Of a stretch of DNA of 64,000 bases, positions 16,106 to 26,187 are shown piece after piece (position 1 is the stretch's first letter; each line of letters opens with the position of its first letter). This DNA comes from an uncultured Muribaculaceae bacterium (GTDB lineage Bacteria > Bacteroidota > Bacteroidia > Bacteroidales > Muribaculaceae). The notes beneath the pieces are model-generated. The model was not told where the DNA came from. It was given only the letters and a program-made list of their open reading frames with translations, and searched no databases. The stretch spans positions 1 through 64,000 of the forward strand of contig CAJUPY010000010.1 of NCBI GenBank assembly GCA_910588035.1, read 5' to 3'. The position numbers were made by a program, and so were the translations under genes.

Positions 16106-17722
16106 TCAACAGTGTTTTTGAGTGGCATGTTTTGAAATCGCTATGCCTTCGGCTTCCTCAACCTGTTCTTCGGTAGGTTCGTAGCCTGGAGCCCATTTCG
16201 AGATCTGGTCGGGTTTTCTTCCCTCGATCTGCCAGTCAAACGGATAGAAGTGGGAGTCGGGGTTGCGCCATGACGGTTTGCGGAGAGCATAGACAATCAG
16301 TGGAAGGGCGACAATGACGGCTACGCCGATGACGATGATCAATACATAGACAACGGGGTTGCCGGTGGTGATCTGTGCCGGTGGCAGGTAGCTGAGAACG
16401 AGAGCGAGCATTGCGCCGAGAATTCCGACTGTCGCTGTCAGAATGACGCCGAATTTCCCGCCAGGGACCTTGAATCCGCGTTTTTTGTTTGGCTGGGTGT
16501 GACGCAGTCTGATGAATGCTCCATAGATCATTATGACGAGTATGAGGTATATGATGGTCGCGATCTGAGACATTATCTGATAGGCTGACTCAACGGTAGG
16601 GAGAACTATCAGAACAAGGCAAAGAATTGACACAAATGCGCCTTCGATGAACAGAATCGATTTGTTGATGCCGTTTTTATTTACTTTCTGCAGTGAGCGG
16701 GGAAGGTAGCCCGACTGTGCGACAGACATCAGTCCGGTGGAGGGACCGGTGACAAGTACGCTGATCTGACCGACAACGCCAAACATGATGAAGAGTGCCA
16801 TTATATTTCCGAGCCAACCGAGGCCAAATGATGACCACAATGCTTTGTATGCAACCAGAAGAGATTGCAGAAGATTTATGTTCTCGGTTGGAATGACTAA
16901 TCCGATGACGAGTGTCCCGAGGGCATATACAGCCACGATTACGAGCATTGCGAGGAATATCGACCGGGGAAAGTCGCGCGACGGATTGCGCATGTCGTTG
17001 ATGTGGACGGCTTGAATTTCCATTCCGGCATAGAACAGGAAAATCGAGGCTGCCAGAACTATGGTGCCCATATTTGAGAAGTCGGGGAAGAACGGTTCGT
17101 GGGTGAGATAAATGTGTTTGCCCGCAATGAAATATATGATTCCGAGCACGATCAGAATCACTCCCGGAATGATAGTGCCGACAAGACCACCGTAGGTGCT
17201 GAGCAGGTTGGCCGATTTCTGTCCGCGGAATGCATTGAACGTTGCTGCCCAATACATCACGAGTGCCACGACGAGGGTGTAGATTTTGTTTGATGCGAGA
17301 GCCCGGTCGAAGCTTTCAGGCCAGAATATGTAGGCAAGCGAAGCTGCTCCAAACATCAGCACGGTCGGAAACCAGATGACAACGGTCTGCCATTCGAGAT
17401 ACATGGCGGTCCAGCCCCATCGCGGACCGAACGCTTCTGAGACCCATCGGTAGAGTCCGCCCGATTTGGTGTAGGTAGATGCCAGTTCGGCGCAGACAAG
17501 AGAGAACGGCAATAGAAAGACAACTGCTGCCAACAGATAGAAGAAAATAGACTGTACGCCATATTTCGCTTCTGACGGTAGTCCACGGAGACTTAAAATC
17601 GAGGTAATGATCATAATTGCCATTGCCGCCATTGTGATTGTACCGCTCGCGGTAGACACGATTTTTTTGCGTCCTGATTTGGTGGTGCCTGAATCGGGAG
17701 CTTGTTGTGGCTGATTGCTCAT
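16106..17722 (-). CDS. APC-superfamily amino acid permease, GadC-like glutamate/GABA antiporter family
   Basis: 538 aa inner-membrane transporter with about 12 hydrophobic helices. The N-terminal ITSILSLRGLPSEAKYGVQS, then SGGLYRWVSEAFGPRWGW, and a soluble C-terminal tail (WQIEGRKPDQISKWAPGYEP) match the GadC-type branch, where the tail acts as a pH-sensitive plug. It probably exchanges glutamate or glutamine for a decarboxylation or deamidation product and helps acid resistance; the substrate is inferred. No gadB or glutaminase gene is next to it here. It is convergent with lepA. Confidence 0.8.
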   Translation of the reverse strand: MSNQPQQAPDSGTTKSGRKKIVSTASGTITMAAMAIMIITSILSLRGLPSEAKYGVQSIFFYLLAAVVFLLPFSLVCAELASTYTKSGGLYRWVSEAFGPRWGWTAMYLEWQTVVIWFPTVLMFGAASLAYIFWPESFDRALASNKIYTLVVALVMYWAATFNAFRGQKSANLLSTYGGLVGTIIPGVILIVLGIIYFIAGKHIYLTHEPFFPDFSNMGTIVLAASIFLFYAGMEIQAVHINDMRNPSRDFPRSIFLAMLVIVAVYALGTLVIGLVIPTENINLLQSLLVAYKALWSSFGLGWLGNIMALFIMFGVVGQISVLVTGPSTGLMSVAQSGYLPRSLQKVNKNGINKSILFIEGAFVSILCLVLIVLPTVESAYQIMSQIATIIYLILVIMIYGAFIRLRHTQPNKKRGFKVPGGKFGVILTATVGILGAMLALVLSYLPPAQITTGNPVVYVLIIVIGVAVIVALPLIVYALRKPSWRNPDSHFYPFDWQIEGRKPDQISKWAPGYEPTEEQVEEAEGIAISKHATQKHC

Positions 17723-17803
17723 AAATATAGTTTTAATTGGGTTAGCATGAAATGAATTCGGTTAAGATGTTCATATAGAAAAAACAATGTAAAAAACGTT
17801 AAG

Positions 17804-17835
17804 TTTTCACGTAACGCAAAAAAGGCCTACCTTTG
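17804..17835 (+). promoter_or_regulatory. Promoter of the EamA transporter gene
   Basis: TACCTTTG (17828-17835) with a TTTTC -33-like element (17804-17808), spacer 19, about 30 bases before the ATG at 17866. Confidence 0.5.
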
Positions 17836-17865
17836 CAGCCGAAATAAAGAAAAAGGTAAGGAAAG

Positions 17866-18774
17866 ATGGAAAAAACACAGATAAAGGGTCATCTTGCGAT
17901 GTTCGGTGCAAATATGATGTGGGGCATGATGTCGCCGGTGGCCAAAATGGTCATGGCCGGAGCGGTTGTCTCACCGTTGCTGATGACAGATTTCAGAATT
18001 ATCGGAGCGGCGATGCTGTTCTGGATTCTGTCGATGTTTATGCCCGGAGAGAAGGTGCCTGCGGGTGATTTGCTGAAACTTGCGGGTGCGGCGTTCTTAG
18101 GCATTCTGTTCAATCAGGGGTGTTTCATTTTCGGCGTGGGACTGACATCGCCCGGCGAGGCGTCGATCATAACGACCACGATGCCTATGTGGGTCATGGT
18201 TCTGGCTGCAGTCATTCTGAAAGAACCGATCACGTTGAAGAAGGTCGGGGGCATAGTGCTCGGAGCATCAGGCGCACTGCTTCTTGTGCTTAATGCCGGA
18301 AAGATGTCGGGAAGCGGTTCGATGCCGATGCTCGGCGACATGCTTGTTTTCTGTGCCCAGTTCAGCTACGCGCTTTATCTGACGCTGTATAAGAATTTCA
18401 TTCGTCGTTATTCGCTCGTCACGCTGATGAAGTGGATGTTTCTGTTCGCCGCTCTGGCACTTCTGCCTGTCTCGCTACCGACGATAGTGTCGACTTCGTG
18501 GCATGATATCACCGGAATGCAGTTTGCCGGAATTTCATTTGTCGTTTTAGGGGCGACGTTCGTGGCATATATACTCGTCATGATCGGGCAGAAAAATCTC
18601 AGGCCAACACTGGTTGGCATGTATAACTATGTCCAACCGATTGTCGCGTCGGCGATCGGAATCTGTCTCGGCCTCGACCGTTTCACTCCGACCAAGGTAG
18701 TCGCGGTAGCCTTGATTTTTGCCGGAGTGTGGCTGGTGACGATCAGCAAAGCGAGGGCCGATGAACAAAAGTGA
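17866..18774 (+). CDS. EamA/DMT-family transporter
   Basis: 302 aa with about ten hydrophobic helices in two EamA repeats (roughly residues 8-145 and 155-295). The first repeat shows MFGANMMWGMMSPVAKMV and the second LGDMLVFCAQFSYALYLTLY. Drug/metabolite transporters of this type export amino acids or other metabolites; the substrate cannot be told from sequence. It has its own promoter and sits divergent from the permease gene. Composition matches the core genome (34 G+C in line 18301-18360). Confidence 0.85.
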   Translation: MEKTQIKGHLAMFGANMMWGMMSPVAKMVMAGAVVSPLLMTDFRIIGAAMLFWILSMFMPGEKVPAGDLLKLAGAAFLGILFNQGCFIFGVGLTSPGEASIITTTMPMWVMVLAAVILKEPITLKKVGGIVLGASGALLLVLNAGKMSGSGSMPMLGDMLVFCAQFSYALYLTLYKNFIRRYSLVTLMKWMFLFAALALLPVSLPTIVSTSWHDITGMQFAGISFVVLGATFVAYILVMIGQKNLRPTLVGMYNYVQPIVASAIGICLGLDRFTPTKVVAVALIFAGVWLVTISKARADEQK

Positions 18775-18824
18775 TAAAACTTCGAAATCTCGCGAGATTA
18801 AGAGCCTAAAAATGTATTTATAAC

Positions 18825-18854
18825 TTGTGGCACTGAATATTTTAATTACTTTTG
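18825..18854 (+). promoter_or_regulatory. Promoter of the orphan secreted-protein gene
   Basis: TTG (18825-18827) and TACTTTTG (18847-18854) with a 19-base spacer, 27 bases before the ATG. Confidence 0.5.
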
Positions 18855-18881
18855 CAGAACTAATCAATACCAACCATAACG

Positions 18882-20072
18882 ATGAATAAAATCAAAGCTA
18901 TAGCCATTTTGTTGCTGCTGACTCTTACTGTGATGCCGACAAATGCCAGAATAATTGTTGAAAAAGAAATAAATAACGGTTTGAATTTTTATTTTGCAAC
19001 AGAAACAAGTGTTATTCAAGGTATCAGATTTGATGTATATGCTTCAATCGGAGGTTCTGGATTATCTGTAAGCTTTTATAACAATAATAGTGTTTCATCT
19101 CGTGAAACTACAGCTACAATTAAATTTTATAATGGAAATACTCTGAAATGTCATTGTTTATATATGGATACTGATTATTGTATGTATTTGGGTCGTAGGC
19201 CAAATGCTGCTTCTTCAAACCAGGCCTTATGCAATCAAGATATGACATATATTGTAAATAATAAAATCGAAAGTGTCTCAGTTAACGGAGGTCCTACTGT
19301 CAGATTTGATTTTGACAGCAGACCGGTGATACGCGATCTCTTCAATGCCGCTATAAATTCGATGCCCGCCAATGAACGCAATTATTACGCAGATTACATA
19401 GGTAGCAAGAAAACGAACATAACTGCCAATCAATCTCCAGCAAAAAGCACGACACCGTCAAATGTCAAGAAACCTGCTACTACGGCTAAAACGAGCAGTA
19501 ACAATAATTCCTCTAATAAGTCGGGAAATGTTAGTAAAACTACGGACTCCTACAATCTTTCAGCCGAAATTGAGCATATCAAAAAGTTTACCAATGCGTT
19601 TATTGGCAGGGTCAAATTTGATCACAGTTTAAATGTGGTTCAGTTTGAACGTAAACTCAACTCGCTGGAAATGGGAACTAACAATTGGAACTATGACTTT
19701 GACGAGAAAAAACATCGTTGGGATTATCAACCTATAGGACTTCATTATGGTAAACGGTATCCCGACGTCATATTCTGGGGTAACAAGATGTCCATAGCGC
19801 AGGCTTTCGCAACCAAAGATCACCATGGCTTCAAATATATTTTTAAGTTTGACACACATCAAGAAGCAGAAACGTTCTATAATCAATTTCTTGATATTTT
19901 GAAAAAAGGTGGTGCGAGATTAAATGAAACTATTCCCGAGTATAAATGCAAATCAGCTTCGGGCGATTTCTCAAATTCAACAGTGCAACTTGATCTTTTA
20001 CGTATAAAAGAAGTTATATATACAGCCACTCACCCGGGAACATTACGCGATTATAAAGACTACGAGAAATAG
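18882..20072 (+). CDS. AT-rich secreted protein of unknown function
   Basis: 396 aa. It has a clear signal peptide (KIKAIAILLLLTLTVMPTNA, residues about 3-22), a beta-rich N-terminal half with several Cys residues, a low-complexity Ser/Thr/Asn/Lys linker (about residues 175-222) and a C-terminal domain (about 228-390) with WGNKMSIAQAFATKDHHGF. No family recognised. The N-terminal half is very AT-rich (15 G+C in line 19081-19140) compared with neighbours at over 50%, so it is probably acquired or fast-evolving. It has its own promoter. An envelope or extracellular role is inferred only from the signal peptide. Confidence 0.7.
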   Translation: MNKIKAIAILLLLTLTVMPTNARIIVEKEINNGLNFYFATETSVIQGIRFDVYASIGGSGLSVSFYNNNSVSSRETTATIKFYNGNTLKCHCLYMDTDYCMYLGRRPNAASSNQALCNQDMTYIVNNKIESVSVNGGPTVRFDFDSRPVIRDLFNAAINSMPANERNYYADYIGSKKTNITANQSPAKSTTPSNVKKPATTAKTSSNNNSSNKSGNVSKTTDSYNLSAEIEHIKKFTNAFIGRVKFDHSLNVVQFERKLNSLEMGTNNWNYDFDEKKHRWDYQPIGLHYGKRYPDVIFWGNKMSIAQAFATKDHHGFKYIFKFDTHQEAETFYNQFLDILKKGGARLNETIPEYKCKSASGDFSNSTVQLDLLRIKEVIYTATHPGTLRDYKDYEK

Positions 20073-20129
20073 TCATGGTGGGAAAGAAATTTGTAAATCA
20101 TCACTGTAAACTCATCATATCAGGCCTAT

Positions 20130-21614
20130 ATGGAACTACTTTCGTCTGAAAACATCTTGCTTGCCGGATCGGTTCTGCTGATTTCGGGCGTTCTGATCGG
20201 AAAACTGTCTTATCGCTCGGGGTTGCCGATGTTGTTGATATTTTTGTTTGTCGGCATGTTTTTCGGCACCGACGGTCTCGGCATTCAGTTCAGCGACATG
20301 CACACAGCCCAGTTCACCGGCATGATAGCATTGTGCATCATCTTGTTTTCTGGTGGAGTCGGTACGCGACTGTCTGTCATCAAGCCGATCGTTGTGCCCG
20401 GATTGGTGCTTTCGACTGTCGGGGTTCTGCTGACGGCTATATTCACCGGACTGTTCATCTGGTGGCTGTCGGGCATGTCATGGACCAATATCCATTTTCC
20501 GTTCATGGTCTCGCTGCTGCTTGCCGCCACAATGTCGTCGACCGACTCGGCGTCGGTGTTCGGAATTCTCGGTCAGCGTAAGATTGGACTCAGAAATCAT
20601 CTGAGGCCGATGCTTGAGCTCGAGAGCGGATCGAATGACCCGATGGCCTACATGTTGACACTGATGTTGATCGAGACAATCGTCATGGGCAAAGAGATGT
20701 CGGGGCTTACAATCGCGACAGAGTTGCTGCTCCAGTTTGTTGTCGGCGGCGCAGTCGGGTTGATGTCAGGCCGGTTAACGCTGAGGCTGATAGCTCTTTA
20801 TGAGCGAATGGGCAGGAAAGTTGTGACAAAGGAAGATTCCTCACAGGCAGTGTCGATGATTTCAATAATGATGCTCGGTTCGGTGTTTCTGACATTCTCT
20901 GTCACTGACATGCTTTCGGGCAACGGCTATCTTGCCGTCTACATCTGCGGAATAGTGATCGGCAACGCGAAACTGAGCAACCGCAGGGCTATCACCAAGT
21001 TTCTTGACGGAATGACGTGGCTGGCGCAGATAGTGGTGTTCCTGATGCTCGGTCTTTTGGTCAATCCCCATGAAATGCTGAGTGTGGCGGCGGTCTCGAT
21101 GTTGATCGGTCTGTTCATGATTCTGGTTGGACGCCCTCTGAGCGTTTTTCTGTCATTGACACCATTCGGTAAAATCGATTTGAAGTCAAAGGCATATATA
21201 TCATGGGTAGGTCTGCGAGGCGCAGTGCCGATTATTTTCGCGACTTATCCGGTTGTGTCAGACATCGAAGGGGCAGGGCAGATATTCAACATCGTTTTCT
21301 TCGTGACAATTCTCTCGCTCGTCATTCAGGGCACGACCGTAATCTCGGGTGCGAAAAAACTTGGTCTGGTCGACGAAGATGAAAGTGATGAAGATGATTT
21401 CGGCGTCGAGTTGGCCGATGAGCTTCCGACATCGCTCCAGACAATCACTCTGACGGCCGACGATCTCGCTTCGGGGACAACCTTGAGAGACATGAAACTG
21501 CCGGCCGGATCGCTTGTCATGATGATCAAGCGCGACGGTGACTACATCGTGCCTAACGGAACGAGAAATCTCAGGGAAGGCGATGTCTTGTTGATAATCA
21601 GCGAGAGCAAGTAA
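20130..21614 (+). CDS. Potassium/proton antiporter, CPA1 family with C-terminal RCK_C domain
   Basis: 494 aa. The membrane domain (about residues 8-400) has the CPA1 landmarks STDSASVFGILGQRKIG and ELESGSNDPMAYML, whose acidic residues are the expected ion-binding site. A C-terminal TrkA_C/RCK_C-like domain (about 425-494: LRDMKLPAGSLVMMIKRDG, then REGDVLLIISESK) is typical of the NhaP2/CvrA branch that exchanges K+ or other cations for protons and is gated by ligands. It is involved in cytoplasmic pH and K+ homeostasis. It is convergent with the TonB-dependent receptor gene, leaving only 9 bases between stops. Confidence 0.88.
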   Translation: MELLSSENILLAGSVLLISGVLIGKLSYRSGLPMLLIFLFVGMFFGTDGLGIQFSDMHTAQFTGMIALCIILFSGGVGTRLSVIKPIVVPGLVLSTVGVLLTAIFTGLFIWWLSGMSWTNIHFPFMVSLLLAATMSSTDSASVFGILGQRKIGLRNHLRPMLELESGSNDPMAYMLTLMLIETIVMGKEMSGLTIATELLLQFVVGGAVGLMSGRLTLRLIALYERMGRKVVTKEDSSQAVSMISIMMLGSVFLTFSVTDMLSGNGYLAVYICGIVIGNAKLSNRRAITKFLDGMTWLAQIVVFLMLGLLVNPHEMLSVAAVSMLIGLFMILVGRPLSVFLSLTPFGKIDLKSKAYISWVGLRGAVPIIFATYPVVSDIEGAGQIFNIVFFVTILSLVIQGTTVISGAKKLGLVDEDESDEDDFGVELADELPTSLQTITLTADDLASGTTLRDMKLPAGSLVMMIKRDGDYIVPNGTRNLREGDVLLIISESK

Positions 21615-21623
21615 TGACGGTTG

Positions 21624-24038
21624 TCAGAAGTCAAGGGTAAGTCTGACATTGAGCTGGCGGCGTGTCAGATAGTTTGGCACGGCATATTGAATGTTGTTAA
21701 CGTCGGTGACCCAATAGTAGCTCGAGACATTTGAGATGTCGAGCAGGTTGAAGACATCGAGTCCGAGCCATGCCGATTTGAATATCTTGCCGAGTCCGGT
21801 GCGTGATTCACCTTCCTTGAGTTCGGGAATCAAAGCATAGCTTACGCCGACATCGACACGTTTGTAGGCCGGAGCGCGGAAATATCCTTTGTCACGTGAG
21901 GAGTGGGGGGCGGTTGTCGGCAGACCGTCAGACAGAATGCCCCGCAGATTGAATTTCAAACGTGGAATTTTCGGGAAATAGTCTGTGAAATAAAGTGCGA
22001 AACTATATCGGCGGTCAGTCGGACGCGGAACGTGTTTTCCGTTGAGCAACTCGTCGGTCTTCATGATCGAGAAACTGATCCACGAATCGCTTCCGGGAAC
22101 GAACTGTCCGAAAAGTTTCATGTCGATTCCGGCTGTGTAGCCGTTTGTCTCGTTCATGCCCGAATAGACGATTTTCAGATTGTCGACCTCATAGGGAATC
22201 AGGTCGTTGAGCTTCTTGTAGTAGACTTCGCCCGACAGCTTGAATGGGCGGCCGAAAGCACGGAACGTGTAGTCGGTGCCAAGAATGAAATGAATGCTCT
22301 GCTGGGCCTTGATGTCATGATTGAGCACAATGACATTGTTTCCGTCTCCGTCATCGACAGGCATGCGATATTCCTTGTAGAAAGGCATCTGGTAGTAGAT
22401 TCCGGTTGCGAAGCGGAACGTCCACGATGAGTTGCGTTCGGGCACGAATGCGACATTGGCACGCGGGGAGAACAGGAATTGCTTGTTGAAGTCCCAGTAG
22501 CTCATTCTGAATCCGGCGTTAAGGTTGAAGTATCCGACCGGAGACTCAAACCGGTAAGTATCGTCGACGTAGGCCGAAAAACGGTTGGTTGACAGATTTT
22601 GAGCAGATGTCAGATTGTAGATCATTTTGATGGCCGACGGATCAGTGGGTAGGGTGTAGCCTGCCGAGTCGCGCAGCTCATACTCACGGGCACGTTCGTG
22701 GATCGTCTCGTGGTTGAAATTCAGACCATAAGAGATATTGTGGCGTGATATGCCTGATGTGCCTTTTACGCCGATCGAAAATACGCTCATTTTCAATCGG
22801 TTGCGTGCATGTTCATGATAGCGGCCTACACCAAGTTCGCCTCCGACCGAATTGTCGCCGGAAGTGCCTGCCTGGTCGAGCCAATATTCTCCCAACACAT
22901 CGTATGCGACAAGTTCATTGGTCAGATAGCCCGATGCCTGCAAGGAGATAGAAGAGGAGCGTGAGTGTCTGTAATCGAGTGACAACGCTCCGAACCAGGT
23001 CTCGAATTTGTCTTTTTCCTGACCGTCGAAATAGACTTTGAATTGTTTGGCGTCGGTTGATGTGCCGAAATTTGTCGTACGTGAGGCCGGCACAAACTTG
23101 TAGTTGTTGATAGCGATGTTACCAAGAAACGAAACGCGCCATTTTGGTGAGATCTTATAGATCAGGTTGGTCTGGTAGTCGAAAAACGAAGGATCATATT
23201 CACCTTTTGTATCCATCGAGCTTAGAAGAGATGAATTGCGTTTGTATCTGATGCCGTGGAGTTGAGAGAAATGTTTCGAGTTCTGGCCGAATGCTCCCGA
23301 TACACCCATGAGGCTGAGTGAAAGATTGCCTTCAAGAGCTTCCGGCTCGCGATATGTGATATCGAGAACCGACGACATACGGTCGGCATACGCCGATGAG
23401 AAACCGCCGGTAGAAAAGCCGATCGAGCCGACCATGTCGGGATTTATGATACTGAGGCCTTCCTGCTGGCCCGATGTGACAAGCTGCGGACGATAGACTT
23501 CAATGCCGTTGATGTAGACGGAATTCTCGTCAAAGGTTCCGCCCCTGACAGAGTACTGTGACGACATTTCATCACCGGAGGTGACACCGGCCATGGTTGT
23601 TATGAGTGATTCGACACCGTTACCCGAAGCTGACGGCATCATTTTTCCGGCTTTCCCATCAATTGTCTGCATTTGTGAAGTCTGTTTCTTGAAATCGGTC
23701 ACCTCGATCTCGGAAAGCTCACGACTTGAAGGGTGCATCGAGATATTCAACGTGACATCGTCGGCCGCGTCGATCAGTTTGCGTTCCACCTCCCGGAATC
23801 CGATGCAGGTGAAAACAATGGTGATCGTGTCGTTTCTATGTGTCGAGATCGAGTAACCACCGTCGAGTCCCGACATGGTTCCTACGGCAGTGCCTGCGAT
23901 TCTGACTGTGACAAATTCGAGCGGCTCGTTCTTCTCATCGATGATCTTGCCGTGAATTTTCACCTCGTTTCCGACCGGAGCGGCCGATGCGGTTATTATG
24001 GAAAGCAGAAATATTAATGGAATCAGTATATGTCTCAT
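21624..24038 (-). CDS. TonB-dependent receptor with N-terminal carboxypeptidase-like domain
   Basis: 804 aa outer-membrane protein. The signal peptide MRHILIPLIFLLSIITASA is followed by a CarboxypepD_reg-like beta domain (KIHGKIIDEKNEPLEFVTVR), a plug domain (about residues 115-240, with QYSVRGGTFDENSVYINGIE) and a long beta-barrel ending in F. It imports an unidentified ligand with TonB energy. There is no SusD partner next to it, so it is not a standard polysaccharide utilisation pair. The frame extends 43 codons further upstream into recQ, but the signal peptide fixes the start at 24038. The upstream recQ stop is inside that discarded extension. Confidence 0.87.
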   Translation of the reverse strand: MRHILIPLIFLLSIITASAAPVGNEVKIHGKIIDEKNEPLEFVTVRIAGTAVGTMSGLDGGYSISTHRNDTITIVFTCIGFREVERKLIDAADDVTLNISMHPSSRELSEIEVTDFKKQTSQMQTIDGKAGKMMPSASGNGVESLITTMAGVTSGDEMSSQYSVRGGTFDENSVYINGIEVYRPQLVTSGQQEGLSIINPDMVGSIGFSTGGFSSAYADRMSSVLDITYREPEALEGNLSLSLMGVSGAFGQNSKHFSQLHGIRYKRNSSLLSSMDTKGEYDPSFFDYQTNLIYKISPKWRVSFLGNIAINNYKFVPASRTTNFGTSTDAKQFKVYFDGQEKDKFETWFGALSLDYRHSRSSSISLQASGYLTNELVAYDVLGEYWLDQAGTSGDNSVGGELGVGRYHEHARNRLKMSVFSIGVKGTSGISRHNISYGLNFNHETIHERAREYELRDSAGYTLPTDPSAIKMIYNLTSAQNLSTNRFSAYVDDTYRFESPVGYFNLNAGFRMSYWDFNKQFLFSPRANVAFVPERNSSWTFRFATGIYYQMPFYKEYRMPVDDGDGNNVIVLNHDIKAQQSIHFILGTDYTFRAFGRPFKLSGEVYYKKLNDLIPYEVDNLKIVYSGMNETNGYTAGIDMKLFGQFVPGSDSWISFSIMKTDELLNGKHVPRPTDRRYSFALYFTDYFPKIPRLKFNLRGILSDGLPTTAPHSSRDKGYFRAPAYKRVDVGVSYALIPELKEGESRTGLGKIFKSAWLGLDVFNLLDISNVSSYYWVTDVNNIQYAVPNYLTRRQLNVRLTLDF

Positions 24039-24090
24039 GTTGTTGTTCAGACCTGTTAGTCTAATTAATAACGTGAGATCGAGGCCATTA

Positions 24091-26187
24091 TTATAATCCT
24101 CCGCGCTTTTCGATAGCCGGGATGATGCGCCACATTCCGTCGGGCATTTCATCGTCGAGCAACTCATGCCATTTTTCAGGCTCCCGCTCTTTCATTTCGA
24201 TGAAACGGTTGTATTGTGTAGGGGTGACAATACGTTCGAAATCGTTGATCAGTGAATTTTCTATGAGGTGTGCGATGTGGGTGTAGACTGTCGACAGTTT
24301 CAGACCTCTTATCTTGGCTATCTCGGTCGGGCGTCGGTTGGCGTTGTAGAGAATTAGTGTTTCCTGATAGGTCGCACCTTCATAGGTAGCTTTCAATCCC
24401 TCGAATTTTCTGATCGCTCCGACAAACGGTTTCCAGAATCGCGATGCCTTTATGTCGCTGACACCTGAAATCTCACCGAAAGAAGTGAGGTCTACCGGAC
24501 GCCTGAGTGCCATGTCATAGAGAGTGGCGTCGTTGAACAGTACATAATCGGCCATGCCCGATTCTTTTGCAACTTTGCGTCTGATTTTCTTGAGTTGCGC
24601 GAATAGTTGTTCGACAGGATCGGCCGGAATCTGTTTTTCGTTTTTTGCCGACGGACGTTGAAACGAACGTCCGTTTATGTCGGTCAGATACACTTGATCA
24701 ATGCCACGGAGCACTTTCATTCCGTAGGGGGTCACTTTCAAATGATTGTTCTCTTCATAGGCTATTGAAATCAGCCCGAGCTGAATCATTTGTGAGATGA
24801 AGTGTTTCCACCTTGGCGCGTCATACTCCCGGCCTGCGCCGAAGGTTTTCAGACGGTCATACTGTCTGATCCTGATCTCTTCCCTTAACGATCCTCTCAA
24901 AATGTCGATAACCGAACCGATCGCGGTGTTGCCTCCGGTCCTTATGATCGCACTCATTGCTTTCTGAGCGGCTATTGTTCCGTTGAATCTGACTGGCGGA
25001 TTCTGGCAGACATCACAGTTGCCGCAGTCGCAGGTGCGTTCTTCATTGAAATAACTGAGCAGAATGCGGCGGCGGCACACCGAGGCTTCGGCATATTCCT
25101 TTATCCGGTCGAGCTTCTCCTGGAAAACATCGCTCATGTCGCTCGAGGCGATGAACGCCTCACGGGTGATGATGTCACCATAGTTATAGAACATCACTGC
25201 TTCAGCCGGAAGTCCGTCGCGGCCTGCACGACCGATTTCCTGATAGTAGCTCTCGATGTTTCCCGGAACGTTGTTATGCACGACCCACCTTATGTTGCTC
25301 TTGTCTATGCCCATGCCGAAAGCGACTGTCGCGCAGACGATTTTCGCGTCACCGCTTATGAAACGCCGCTGTGATTCAGCTCTTTCGTCGTTTGACATGC
25401 CGGCATGGTAACAAACCGCGTCAAGACCGGTCGCCAACAGGTTCTGGTAGATGTCTTCGGTCTTTTTACGCGACAGGCAATAGACTATGCCCGAGTCGTC
25501 GGGATATTTTTGGTGAAGGCGTCTGATCATTTCCAGACGCTTTTTTTTGCCGGGATCGGGGAGAACACTGAGCGAGATGTTGGGACGGTCGAAAGAGGCG
25601 AAATGTCGATATGGGTCACGTAGATTTAGATGATGTGCTATGTCGTCGCGGGTCAGTCGGTCGGCAGTCGCTGTCAGAGCCATTATCGGTATCTCCGGCC
25701 TCTGTTCGCGTACAATCGAGAGTCGGGTGTAGACCGGTCTGAAATCATGACCCCACTGCGAGATGCAATGGGCCTCGTCAATAGCGATGAGGCTTATGTT
25801 GAAATCTTTGTTCCAGGCCGGCATGTCTGTGATAAGACGCTCGGGCGAGATATACAGCAGTTTCAAGTTGCCTTTGAAGGCTTCTTCAATGATATGCTTG
25901 TTTTCTTCCTCGCTGTTCATCGAGTTGACGGTAGCTGCCGCGATGCCGTTTCCTTTCAGTGATTCCACCTGATTGCTCATCAGAGCTATCAGCGGTGACA
26001 CAACAATTGCACATCCCTGTTTCATCAATGCCGGAATCTGGTAGCAGACCGATTTGCCTCCGCCGGTGGGCATTATGACAAGACAGTCATGTCCGGAAAC
26101 GATATGTTCGATTATTTCGGCCTGACCCGGTCTGAATGAGTCGTAGCCGAAATATCGTTTAAGATATGATGTTGCATTGCCGGTCAC
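24091..26187 (-). CDS. recQ: ATP-dependent DNA helicase RecQ
   Basis: 698 aa SF2 3'-5' helicase for recombination and fork repair. Walker A MPTGGGKSVCYQ (about 40-51), DEAH (about 137), motif VI QEIGRAGRDG, then a zinc-binding RQC region (CRRRILLSYF, then CDCGNCDVC), a winged helix, and an HRDC domain (about 545-610). A further C-terminal helix-turn-helix-like tail (GLKLSTVYTHIAHLIEN) resembles the RPC/helix-turn-helix extension common in Bacteroidota RecQ. The start codon overlaps the dnaA stop by 4 bases (ATGA), so recQ is translated after dnaA in one operon. Confidence 0.95.
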   Translation of the reverse strand: MTGNATSYLKRYFGYDSFRPGQAEIIEHIVSGHDCLVIMPTGGGKSVCYQIPALMKQGCAIVVSPLIALMSNQVESLKGNGIAAATVNSMNSEEENKHIIEEAFKGNLKLLYISPERLITDMPAWNKDFNISLIAIDEAHCISQWGHDFRPVYTRLSIVREQRPEIPIMALTATADRLTRDDIAHHLNLRDPYRHFASFDRPNISLSVLPDPGKKKRLEMIRRLHQKYPDDSGIVYCLSRKKTEDIYQNLLATGLDAVCYHAGMSNDERAESQRRFISGDAKIVCATVAFGMGIDKSNIRWVVHNNVPGNIESYYQEIGRAGRDGLPAEAVMFYNYGDIITREAFIASSDMSDVFQEKLDRIKEYAEASVCRRRILLSYFNEERTCDCGNCDVCQNPPVRFNGTIAAQKAMSAIIRTGGNTAIGSVIDILRGSLREEIRIRQYDRLKTFGAGREYDAPRWKHFISQMIQLGLISIAYEENNHLKVTPYGMKVLRGIDQVYLTDINGRSFQRPSAKNEKQIPADPVEQLFAQLKKIRRKVAKESGMADYVLFNDATLYDMALRRPVDLTSFGEISGVSDIKASRFWKPFVGAIRKFEGLKATYEGATYQETLILYNANRRPTEIAKIRGLKLSTVYTHIAHLIENSLINDFERIVTPTQYNRFIEMKEREPEKWHELLDDEMPDGMWRIIPAIEKRGGL

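Noticed and set aside
21624..24038. SusC/SusD polysaccharide utilisation pair
   Set aside because: No SusD-like gene or glycosidase is adjacent.
24039..24167. N-terminal extension of the TonB-dependent receptor
   Set aside because: The 43 extra codons overlap the recQ end and precede a clear signal peptide.
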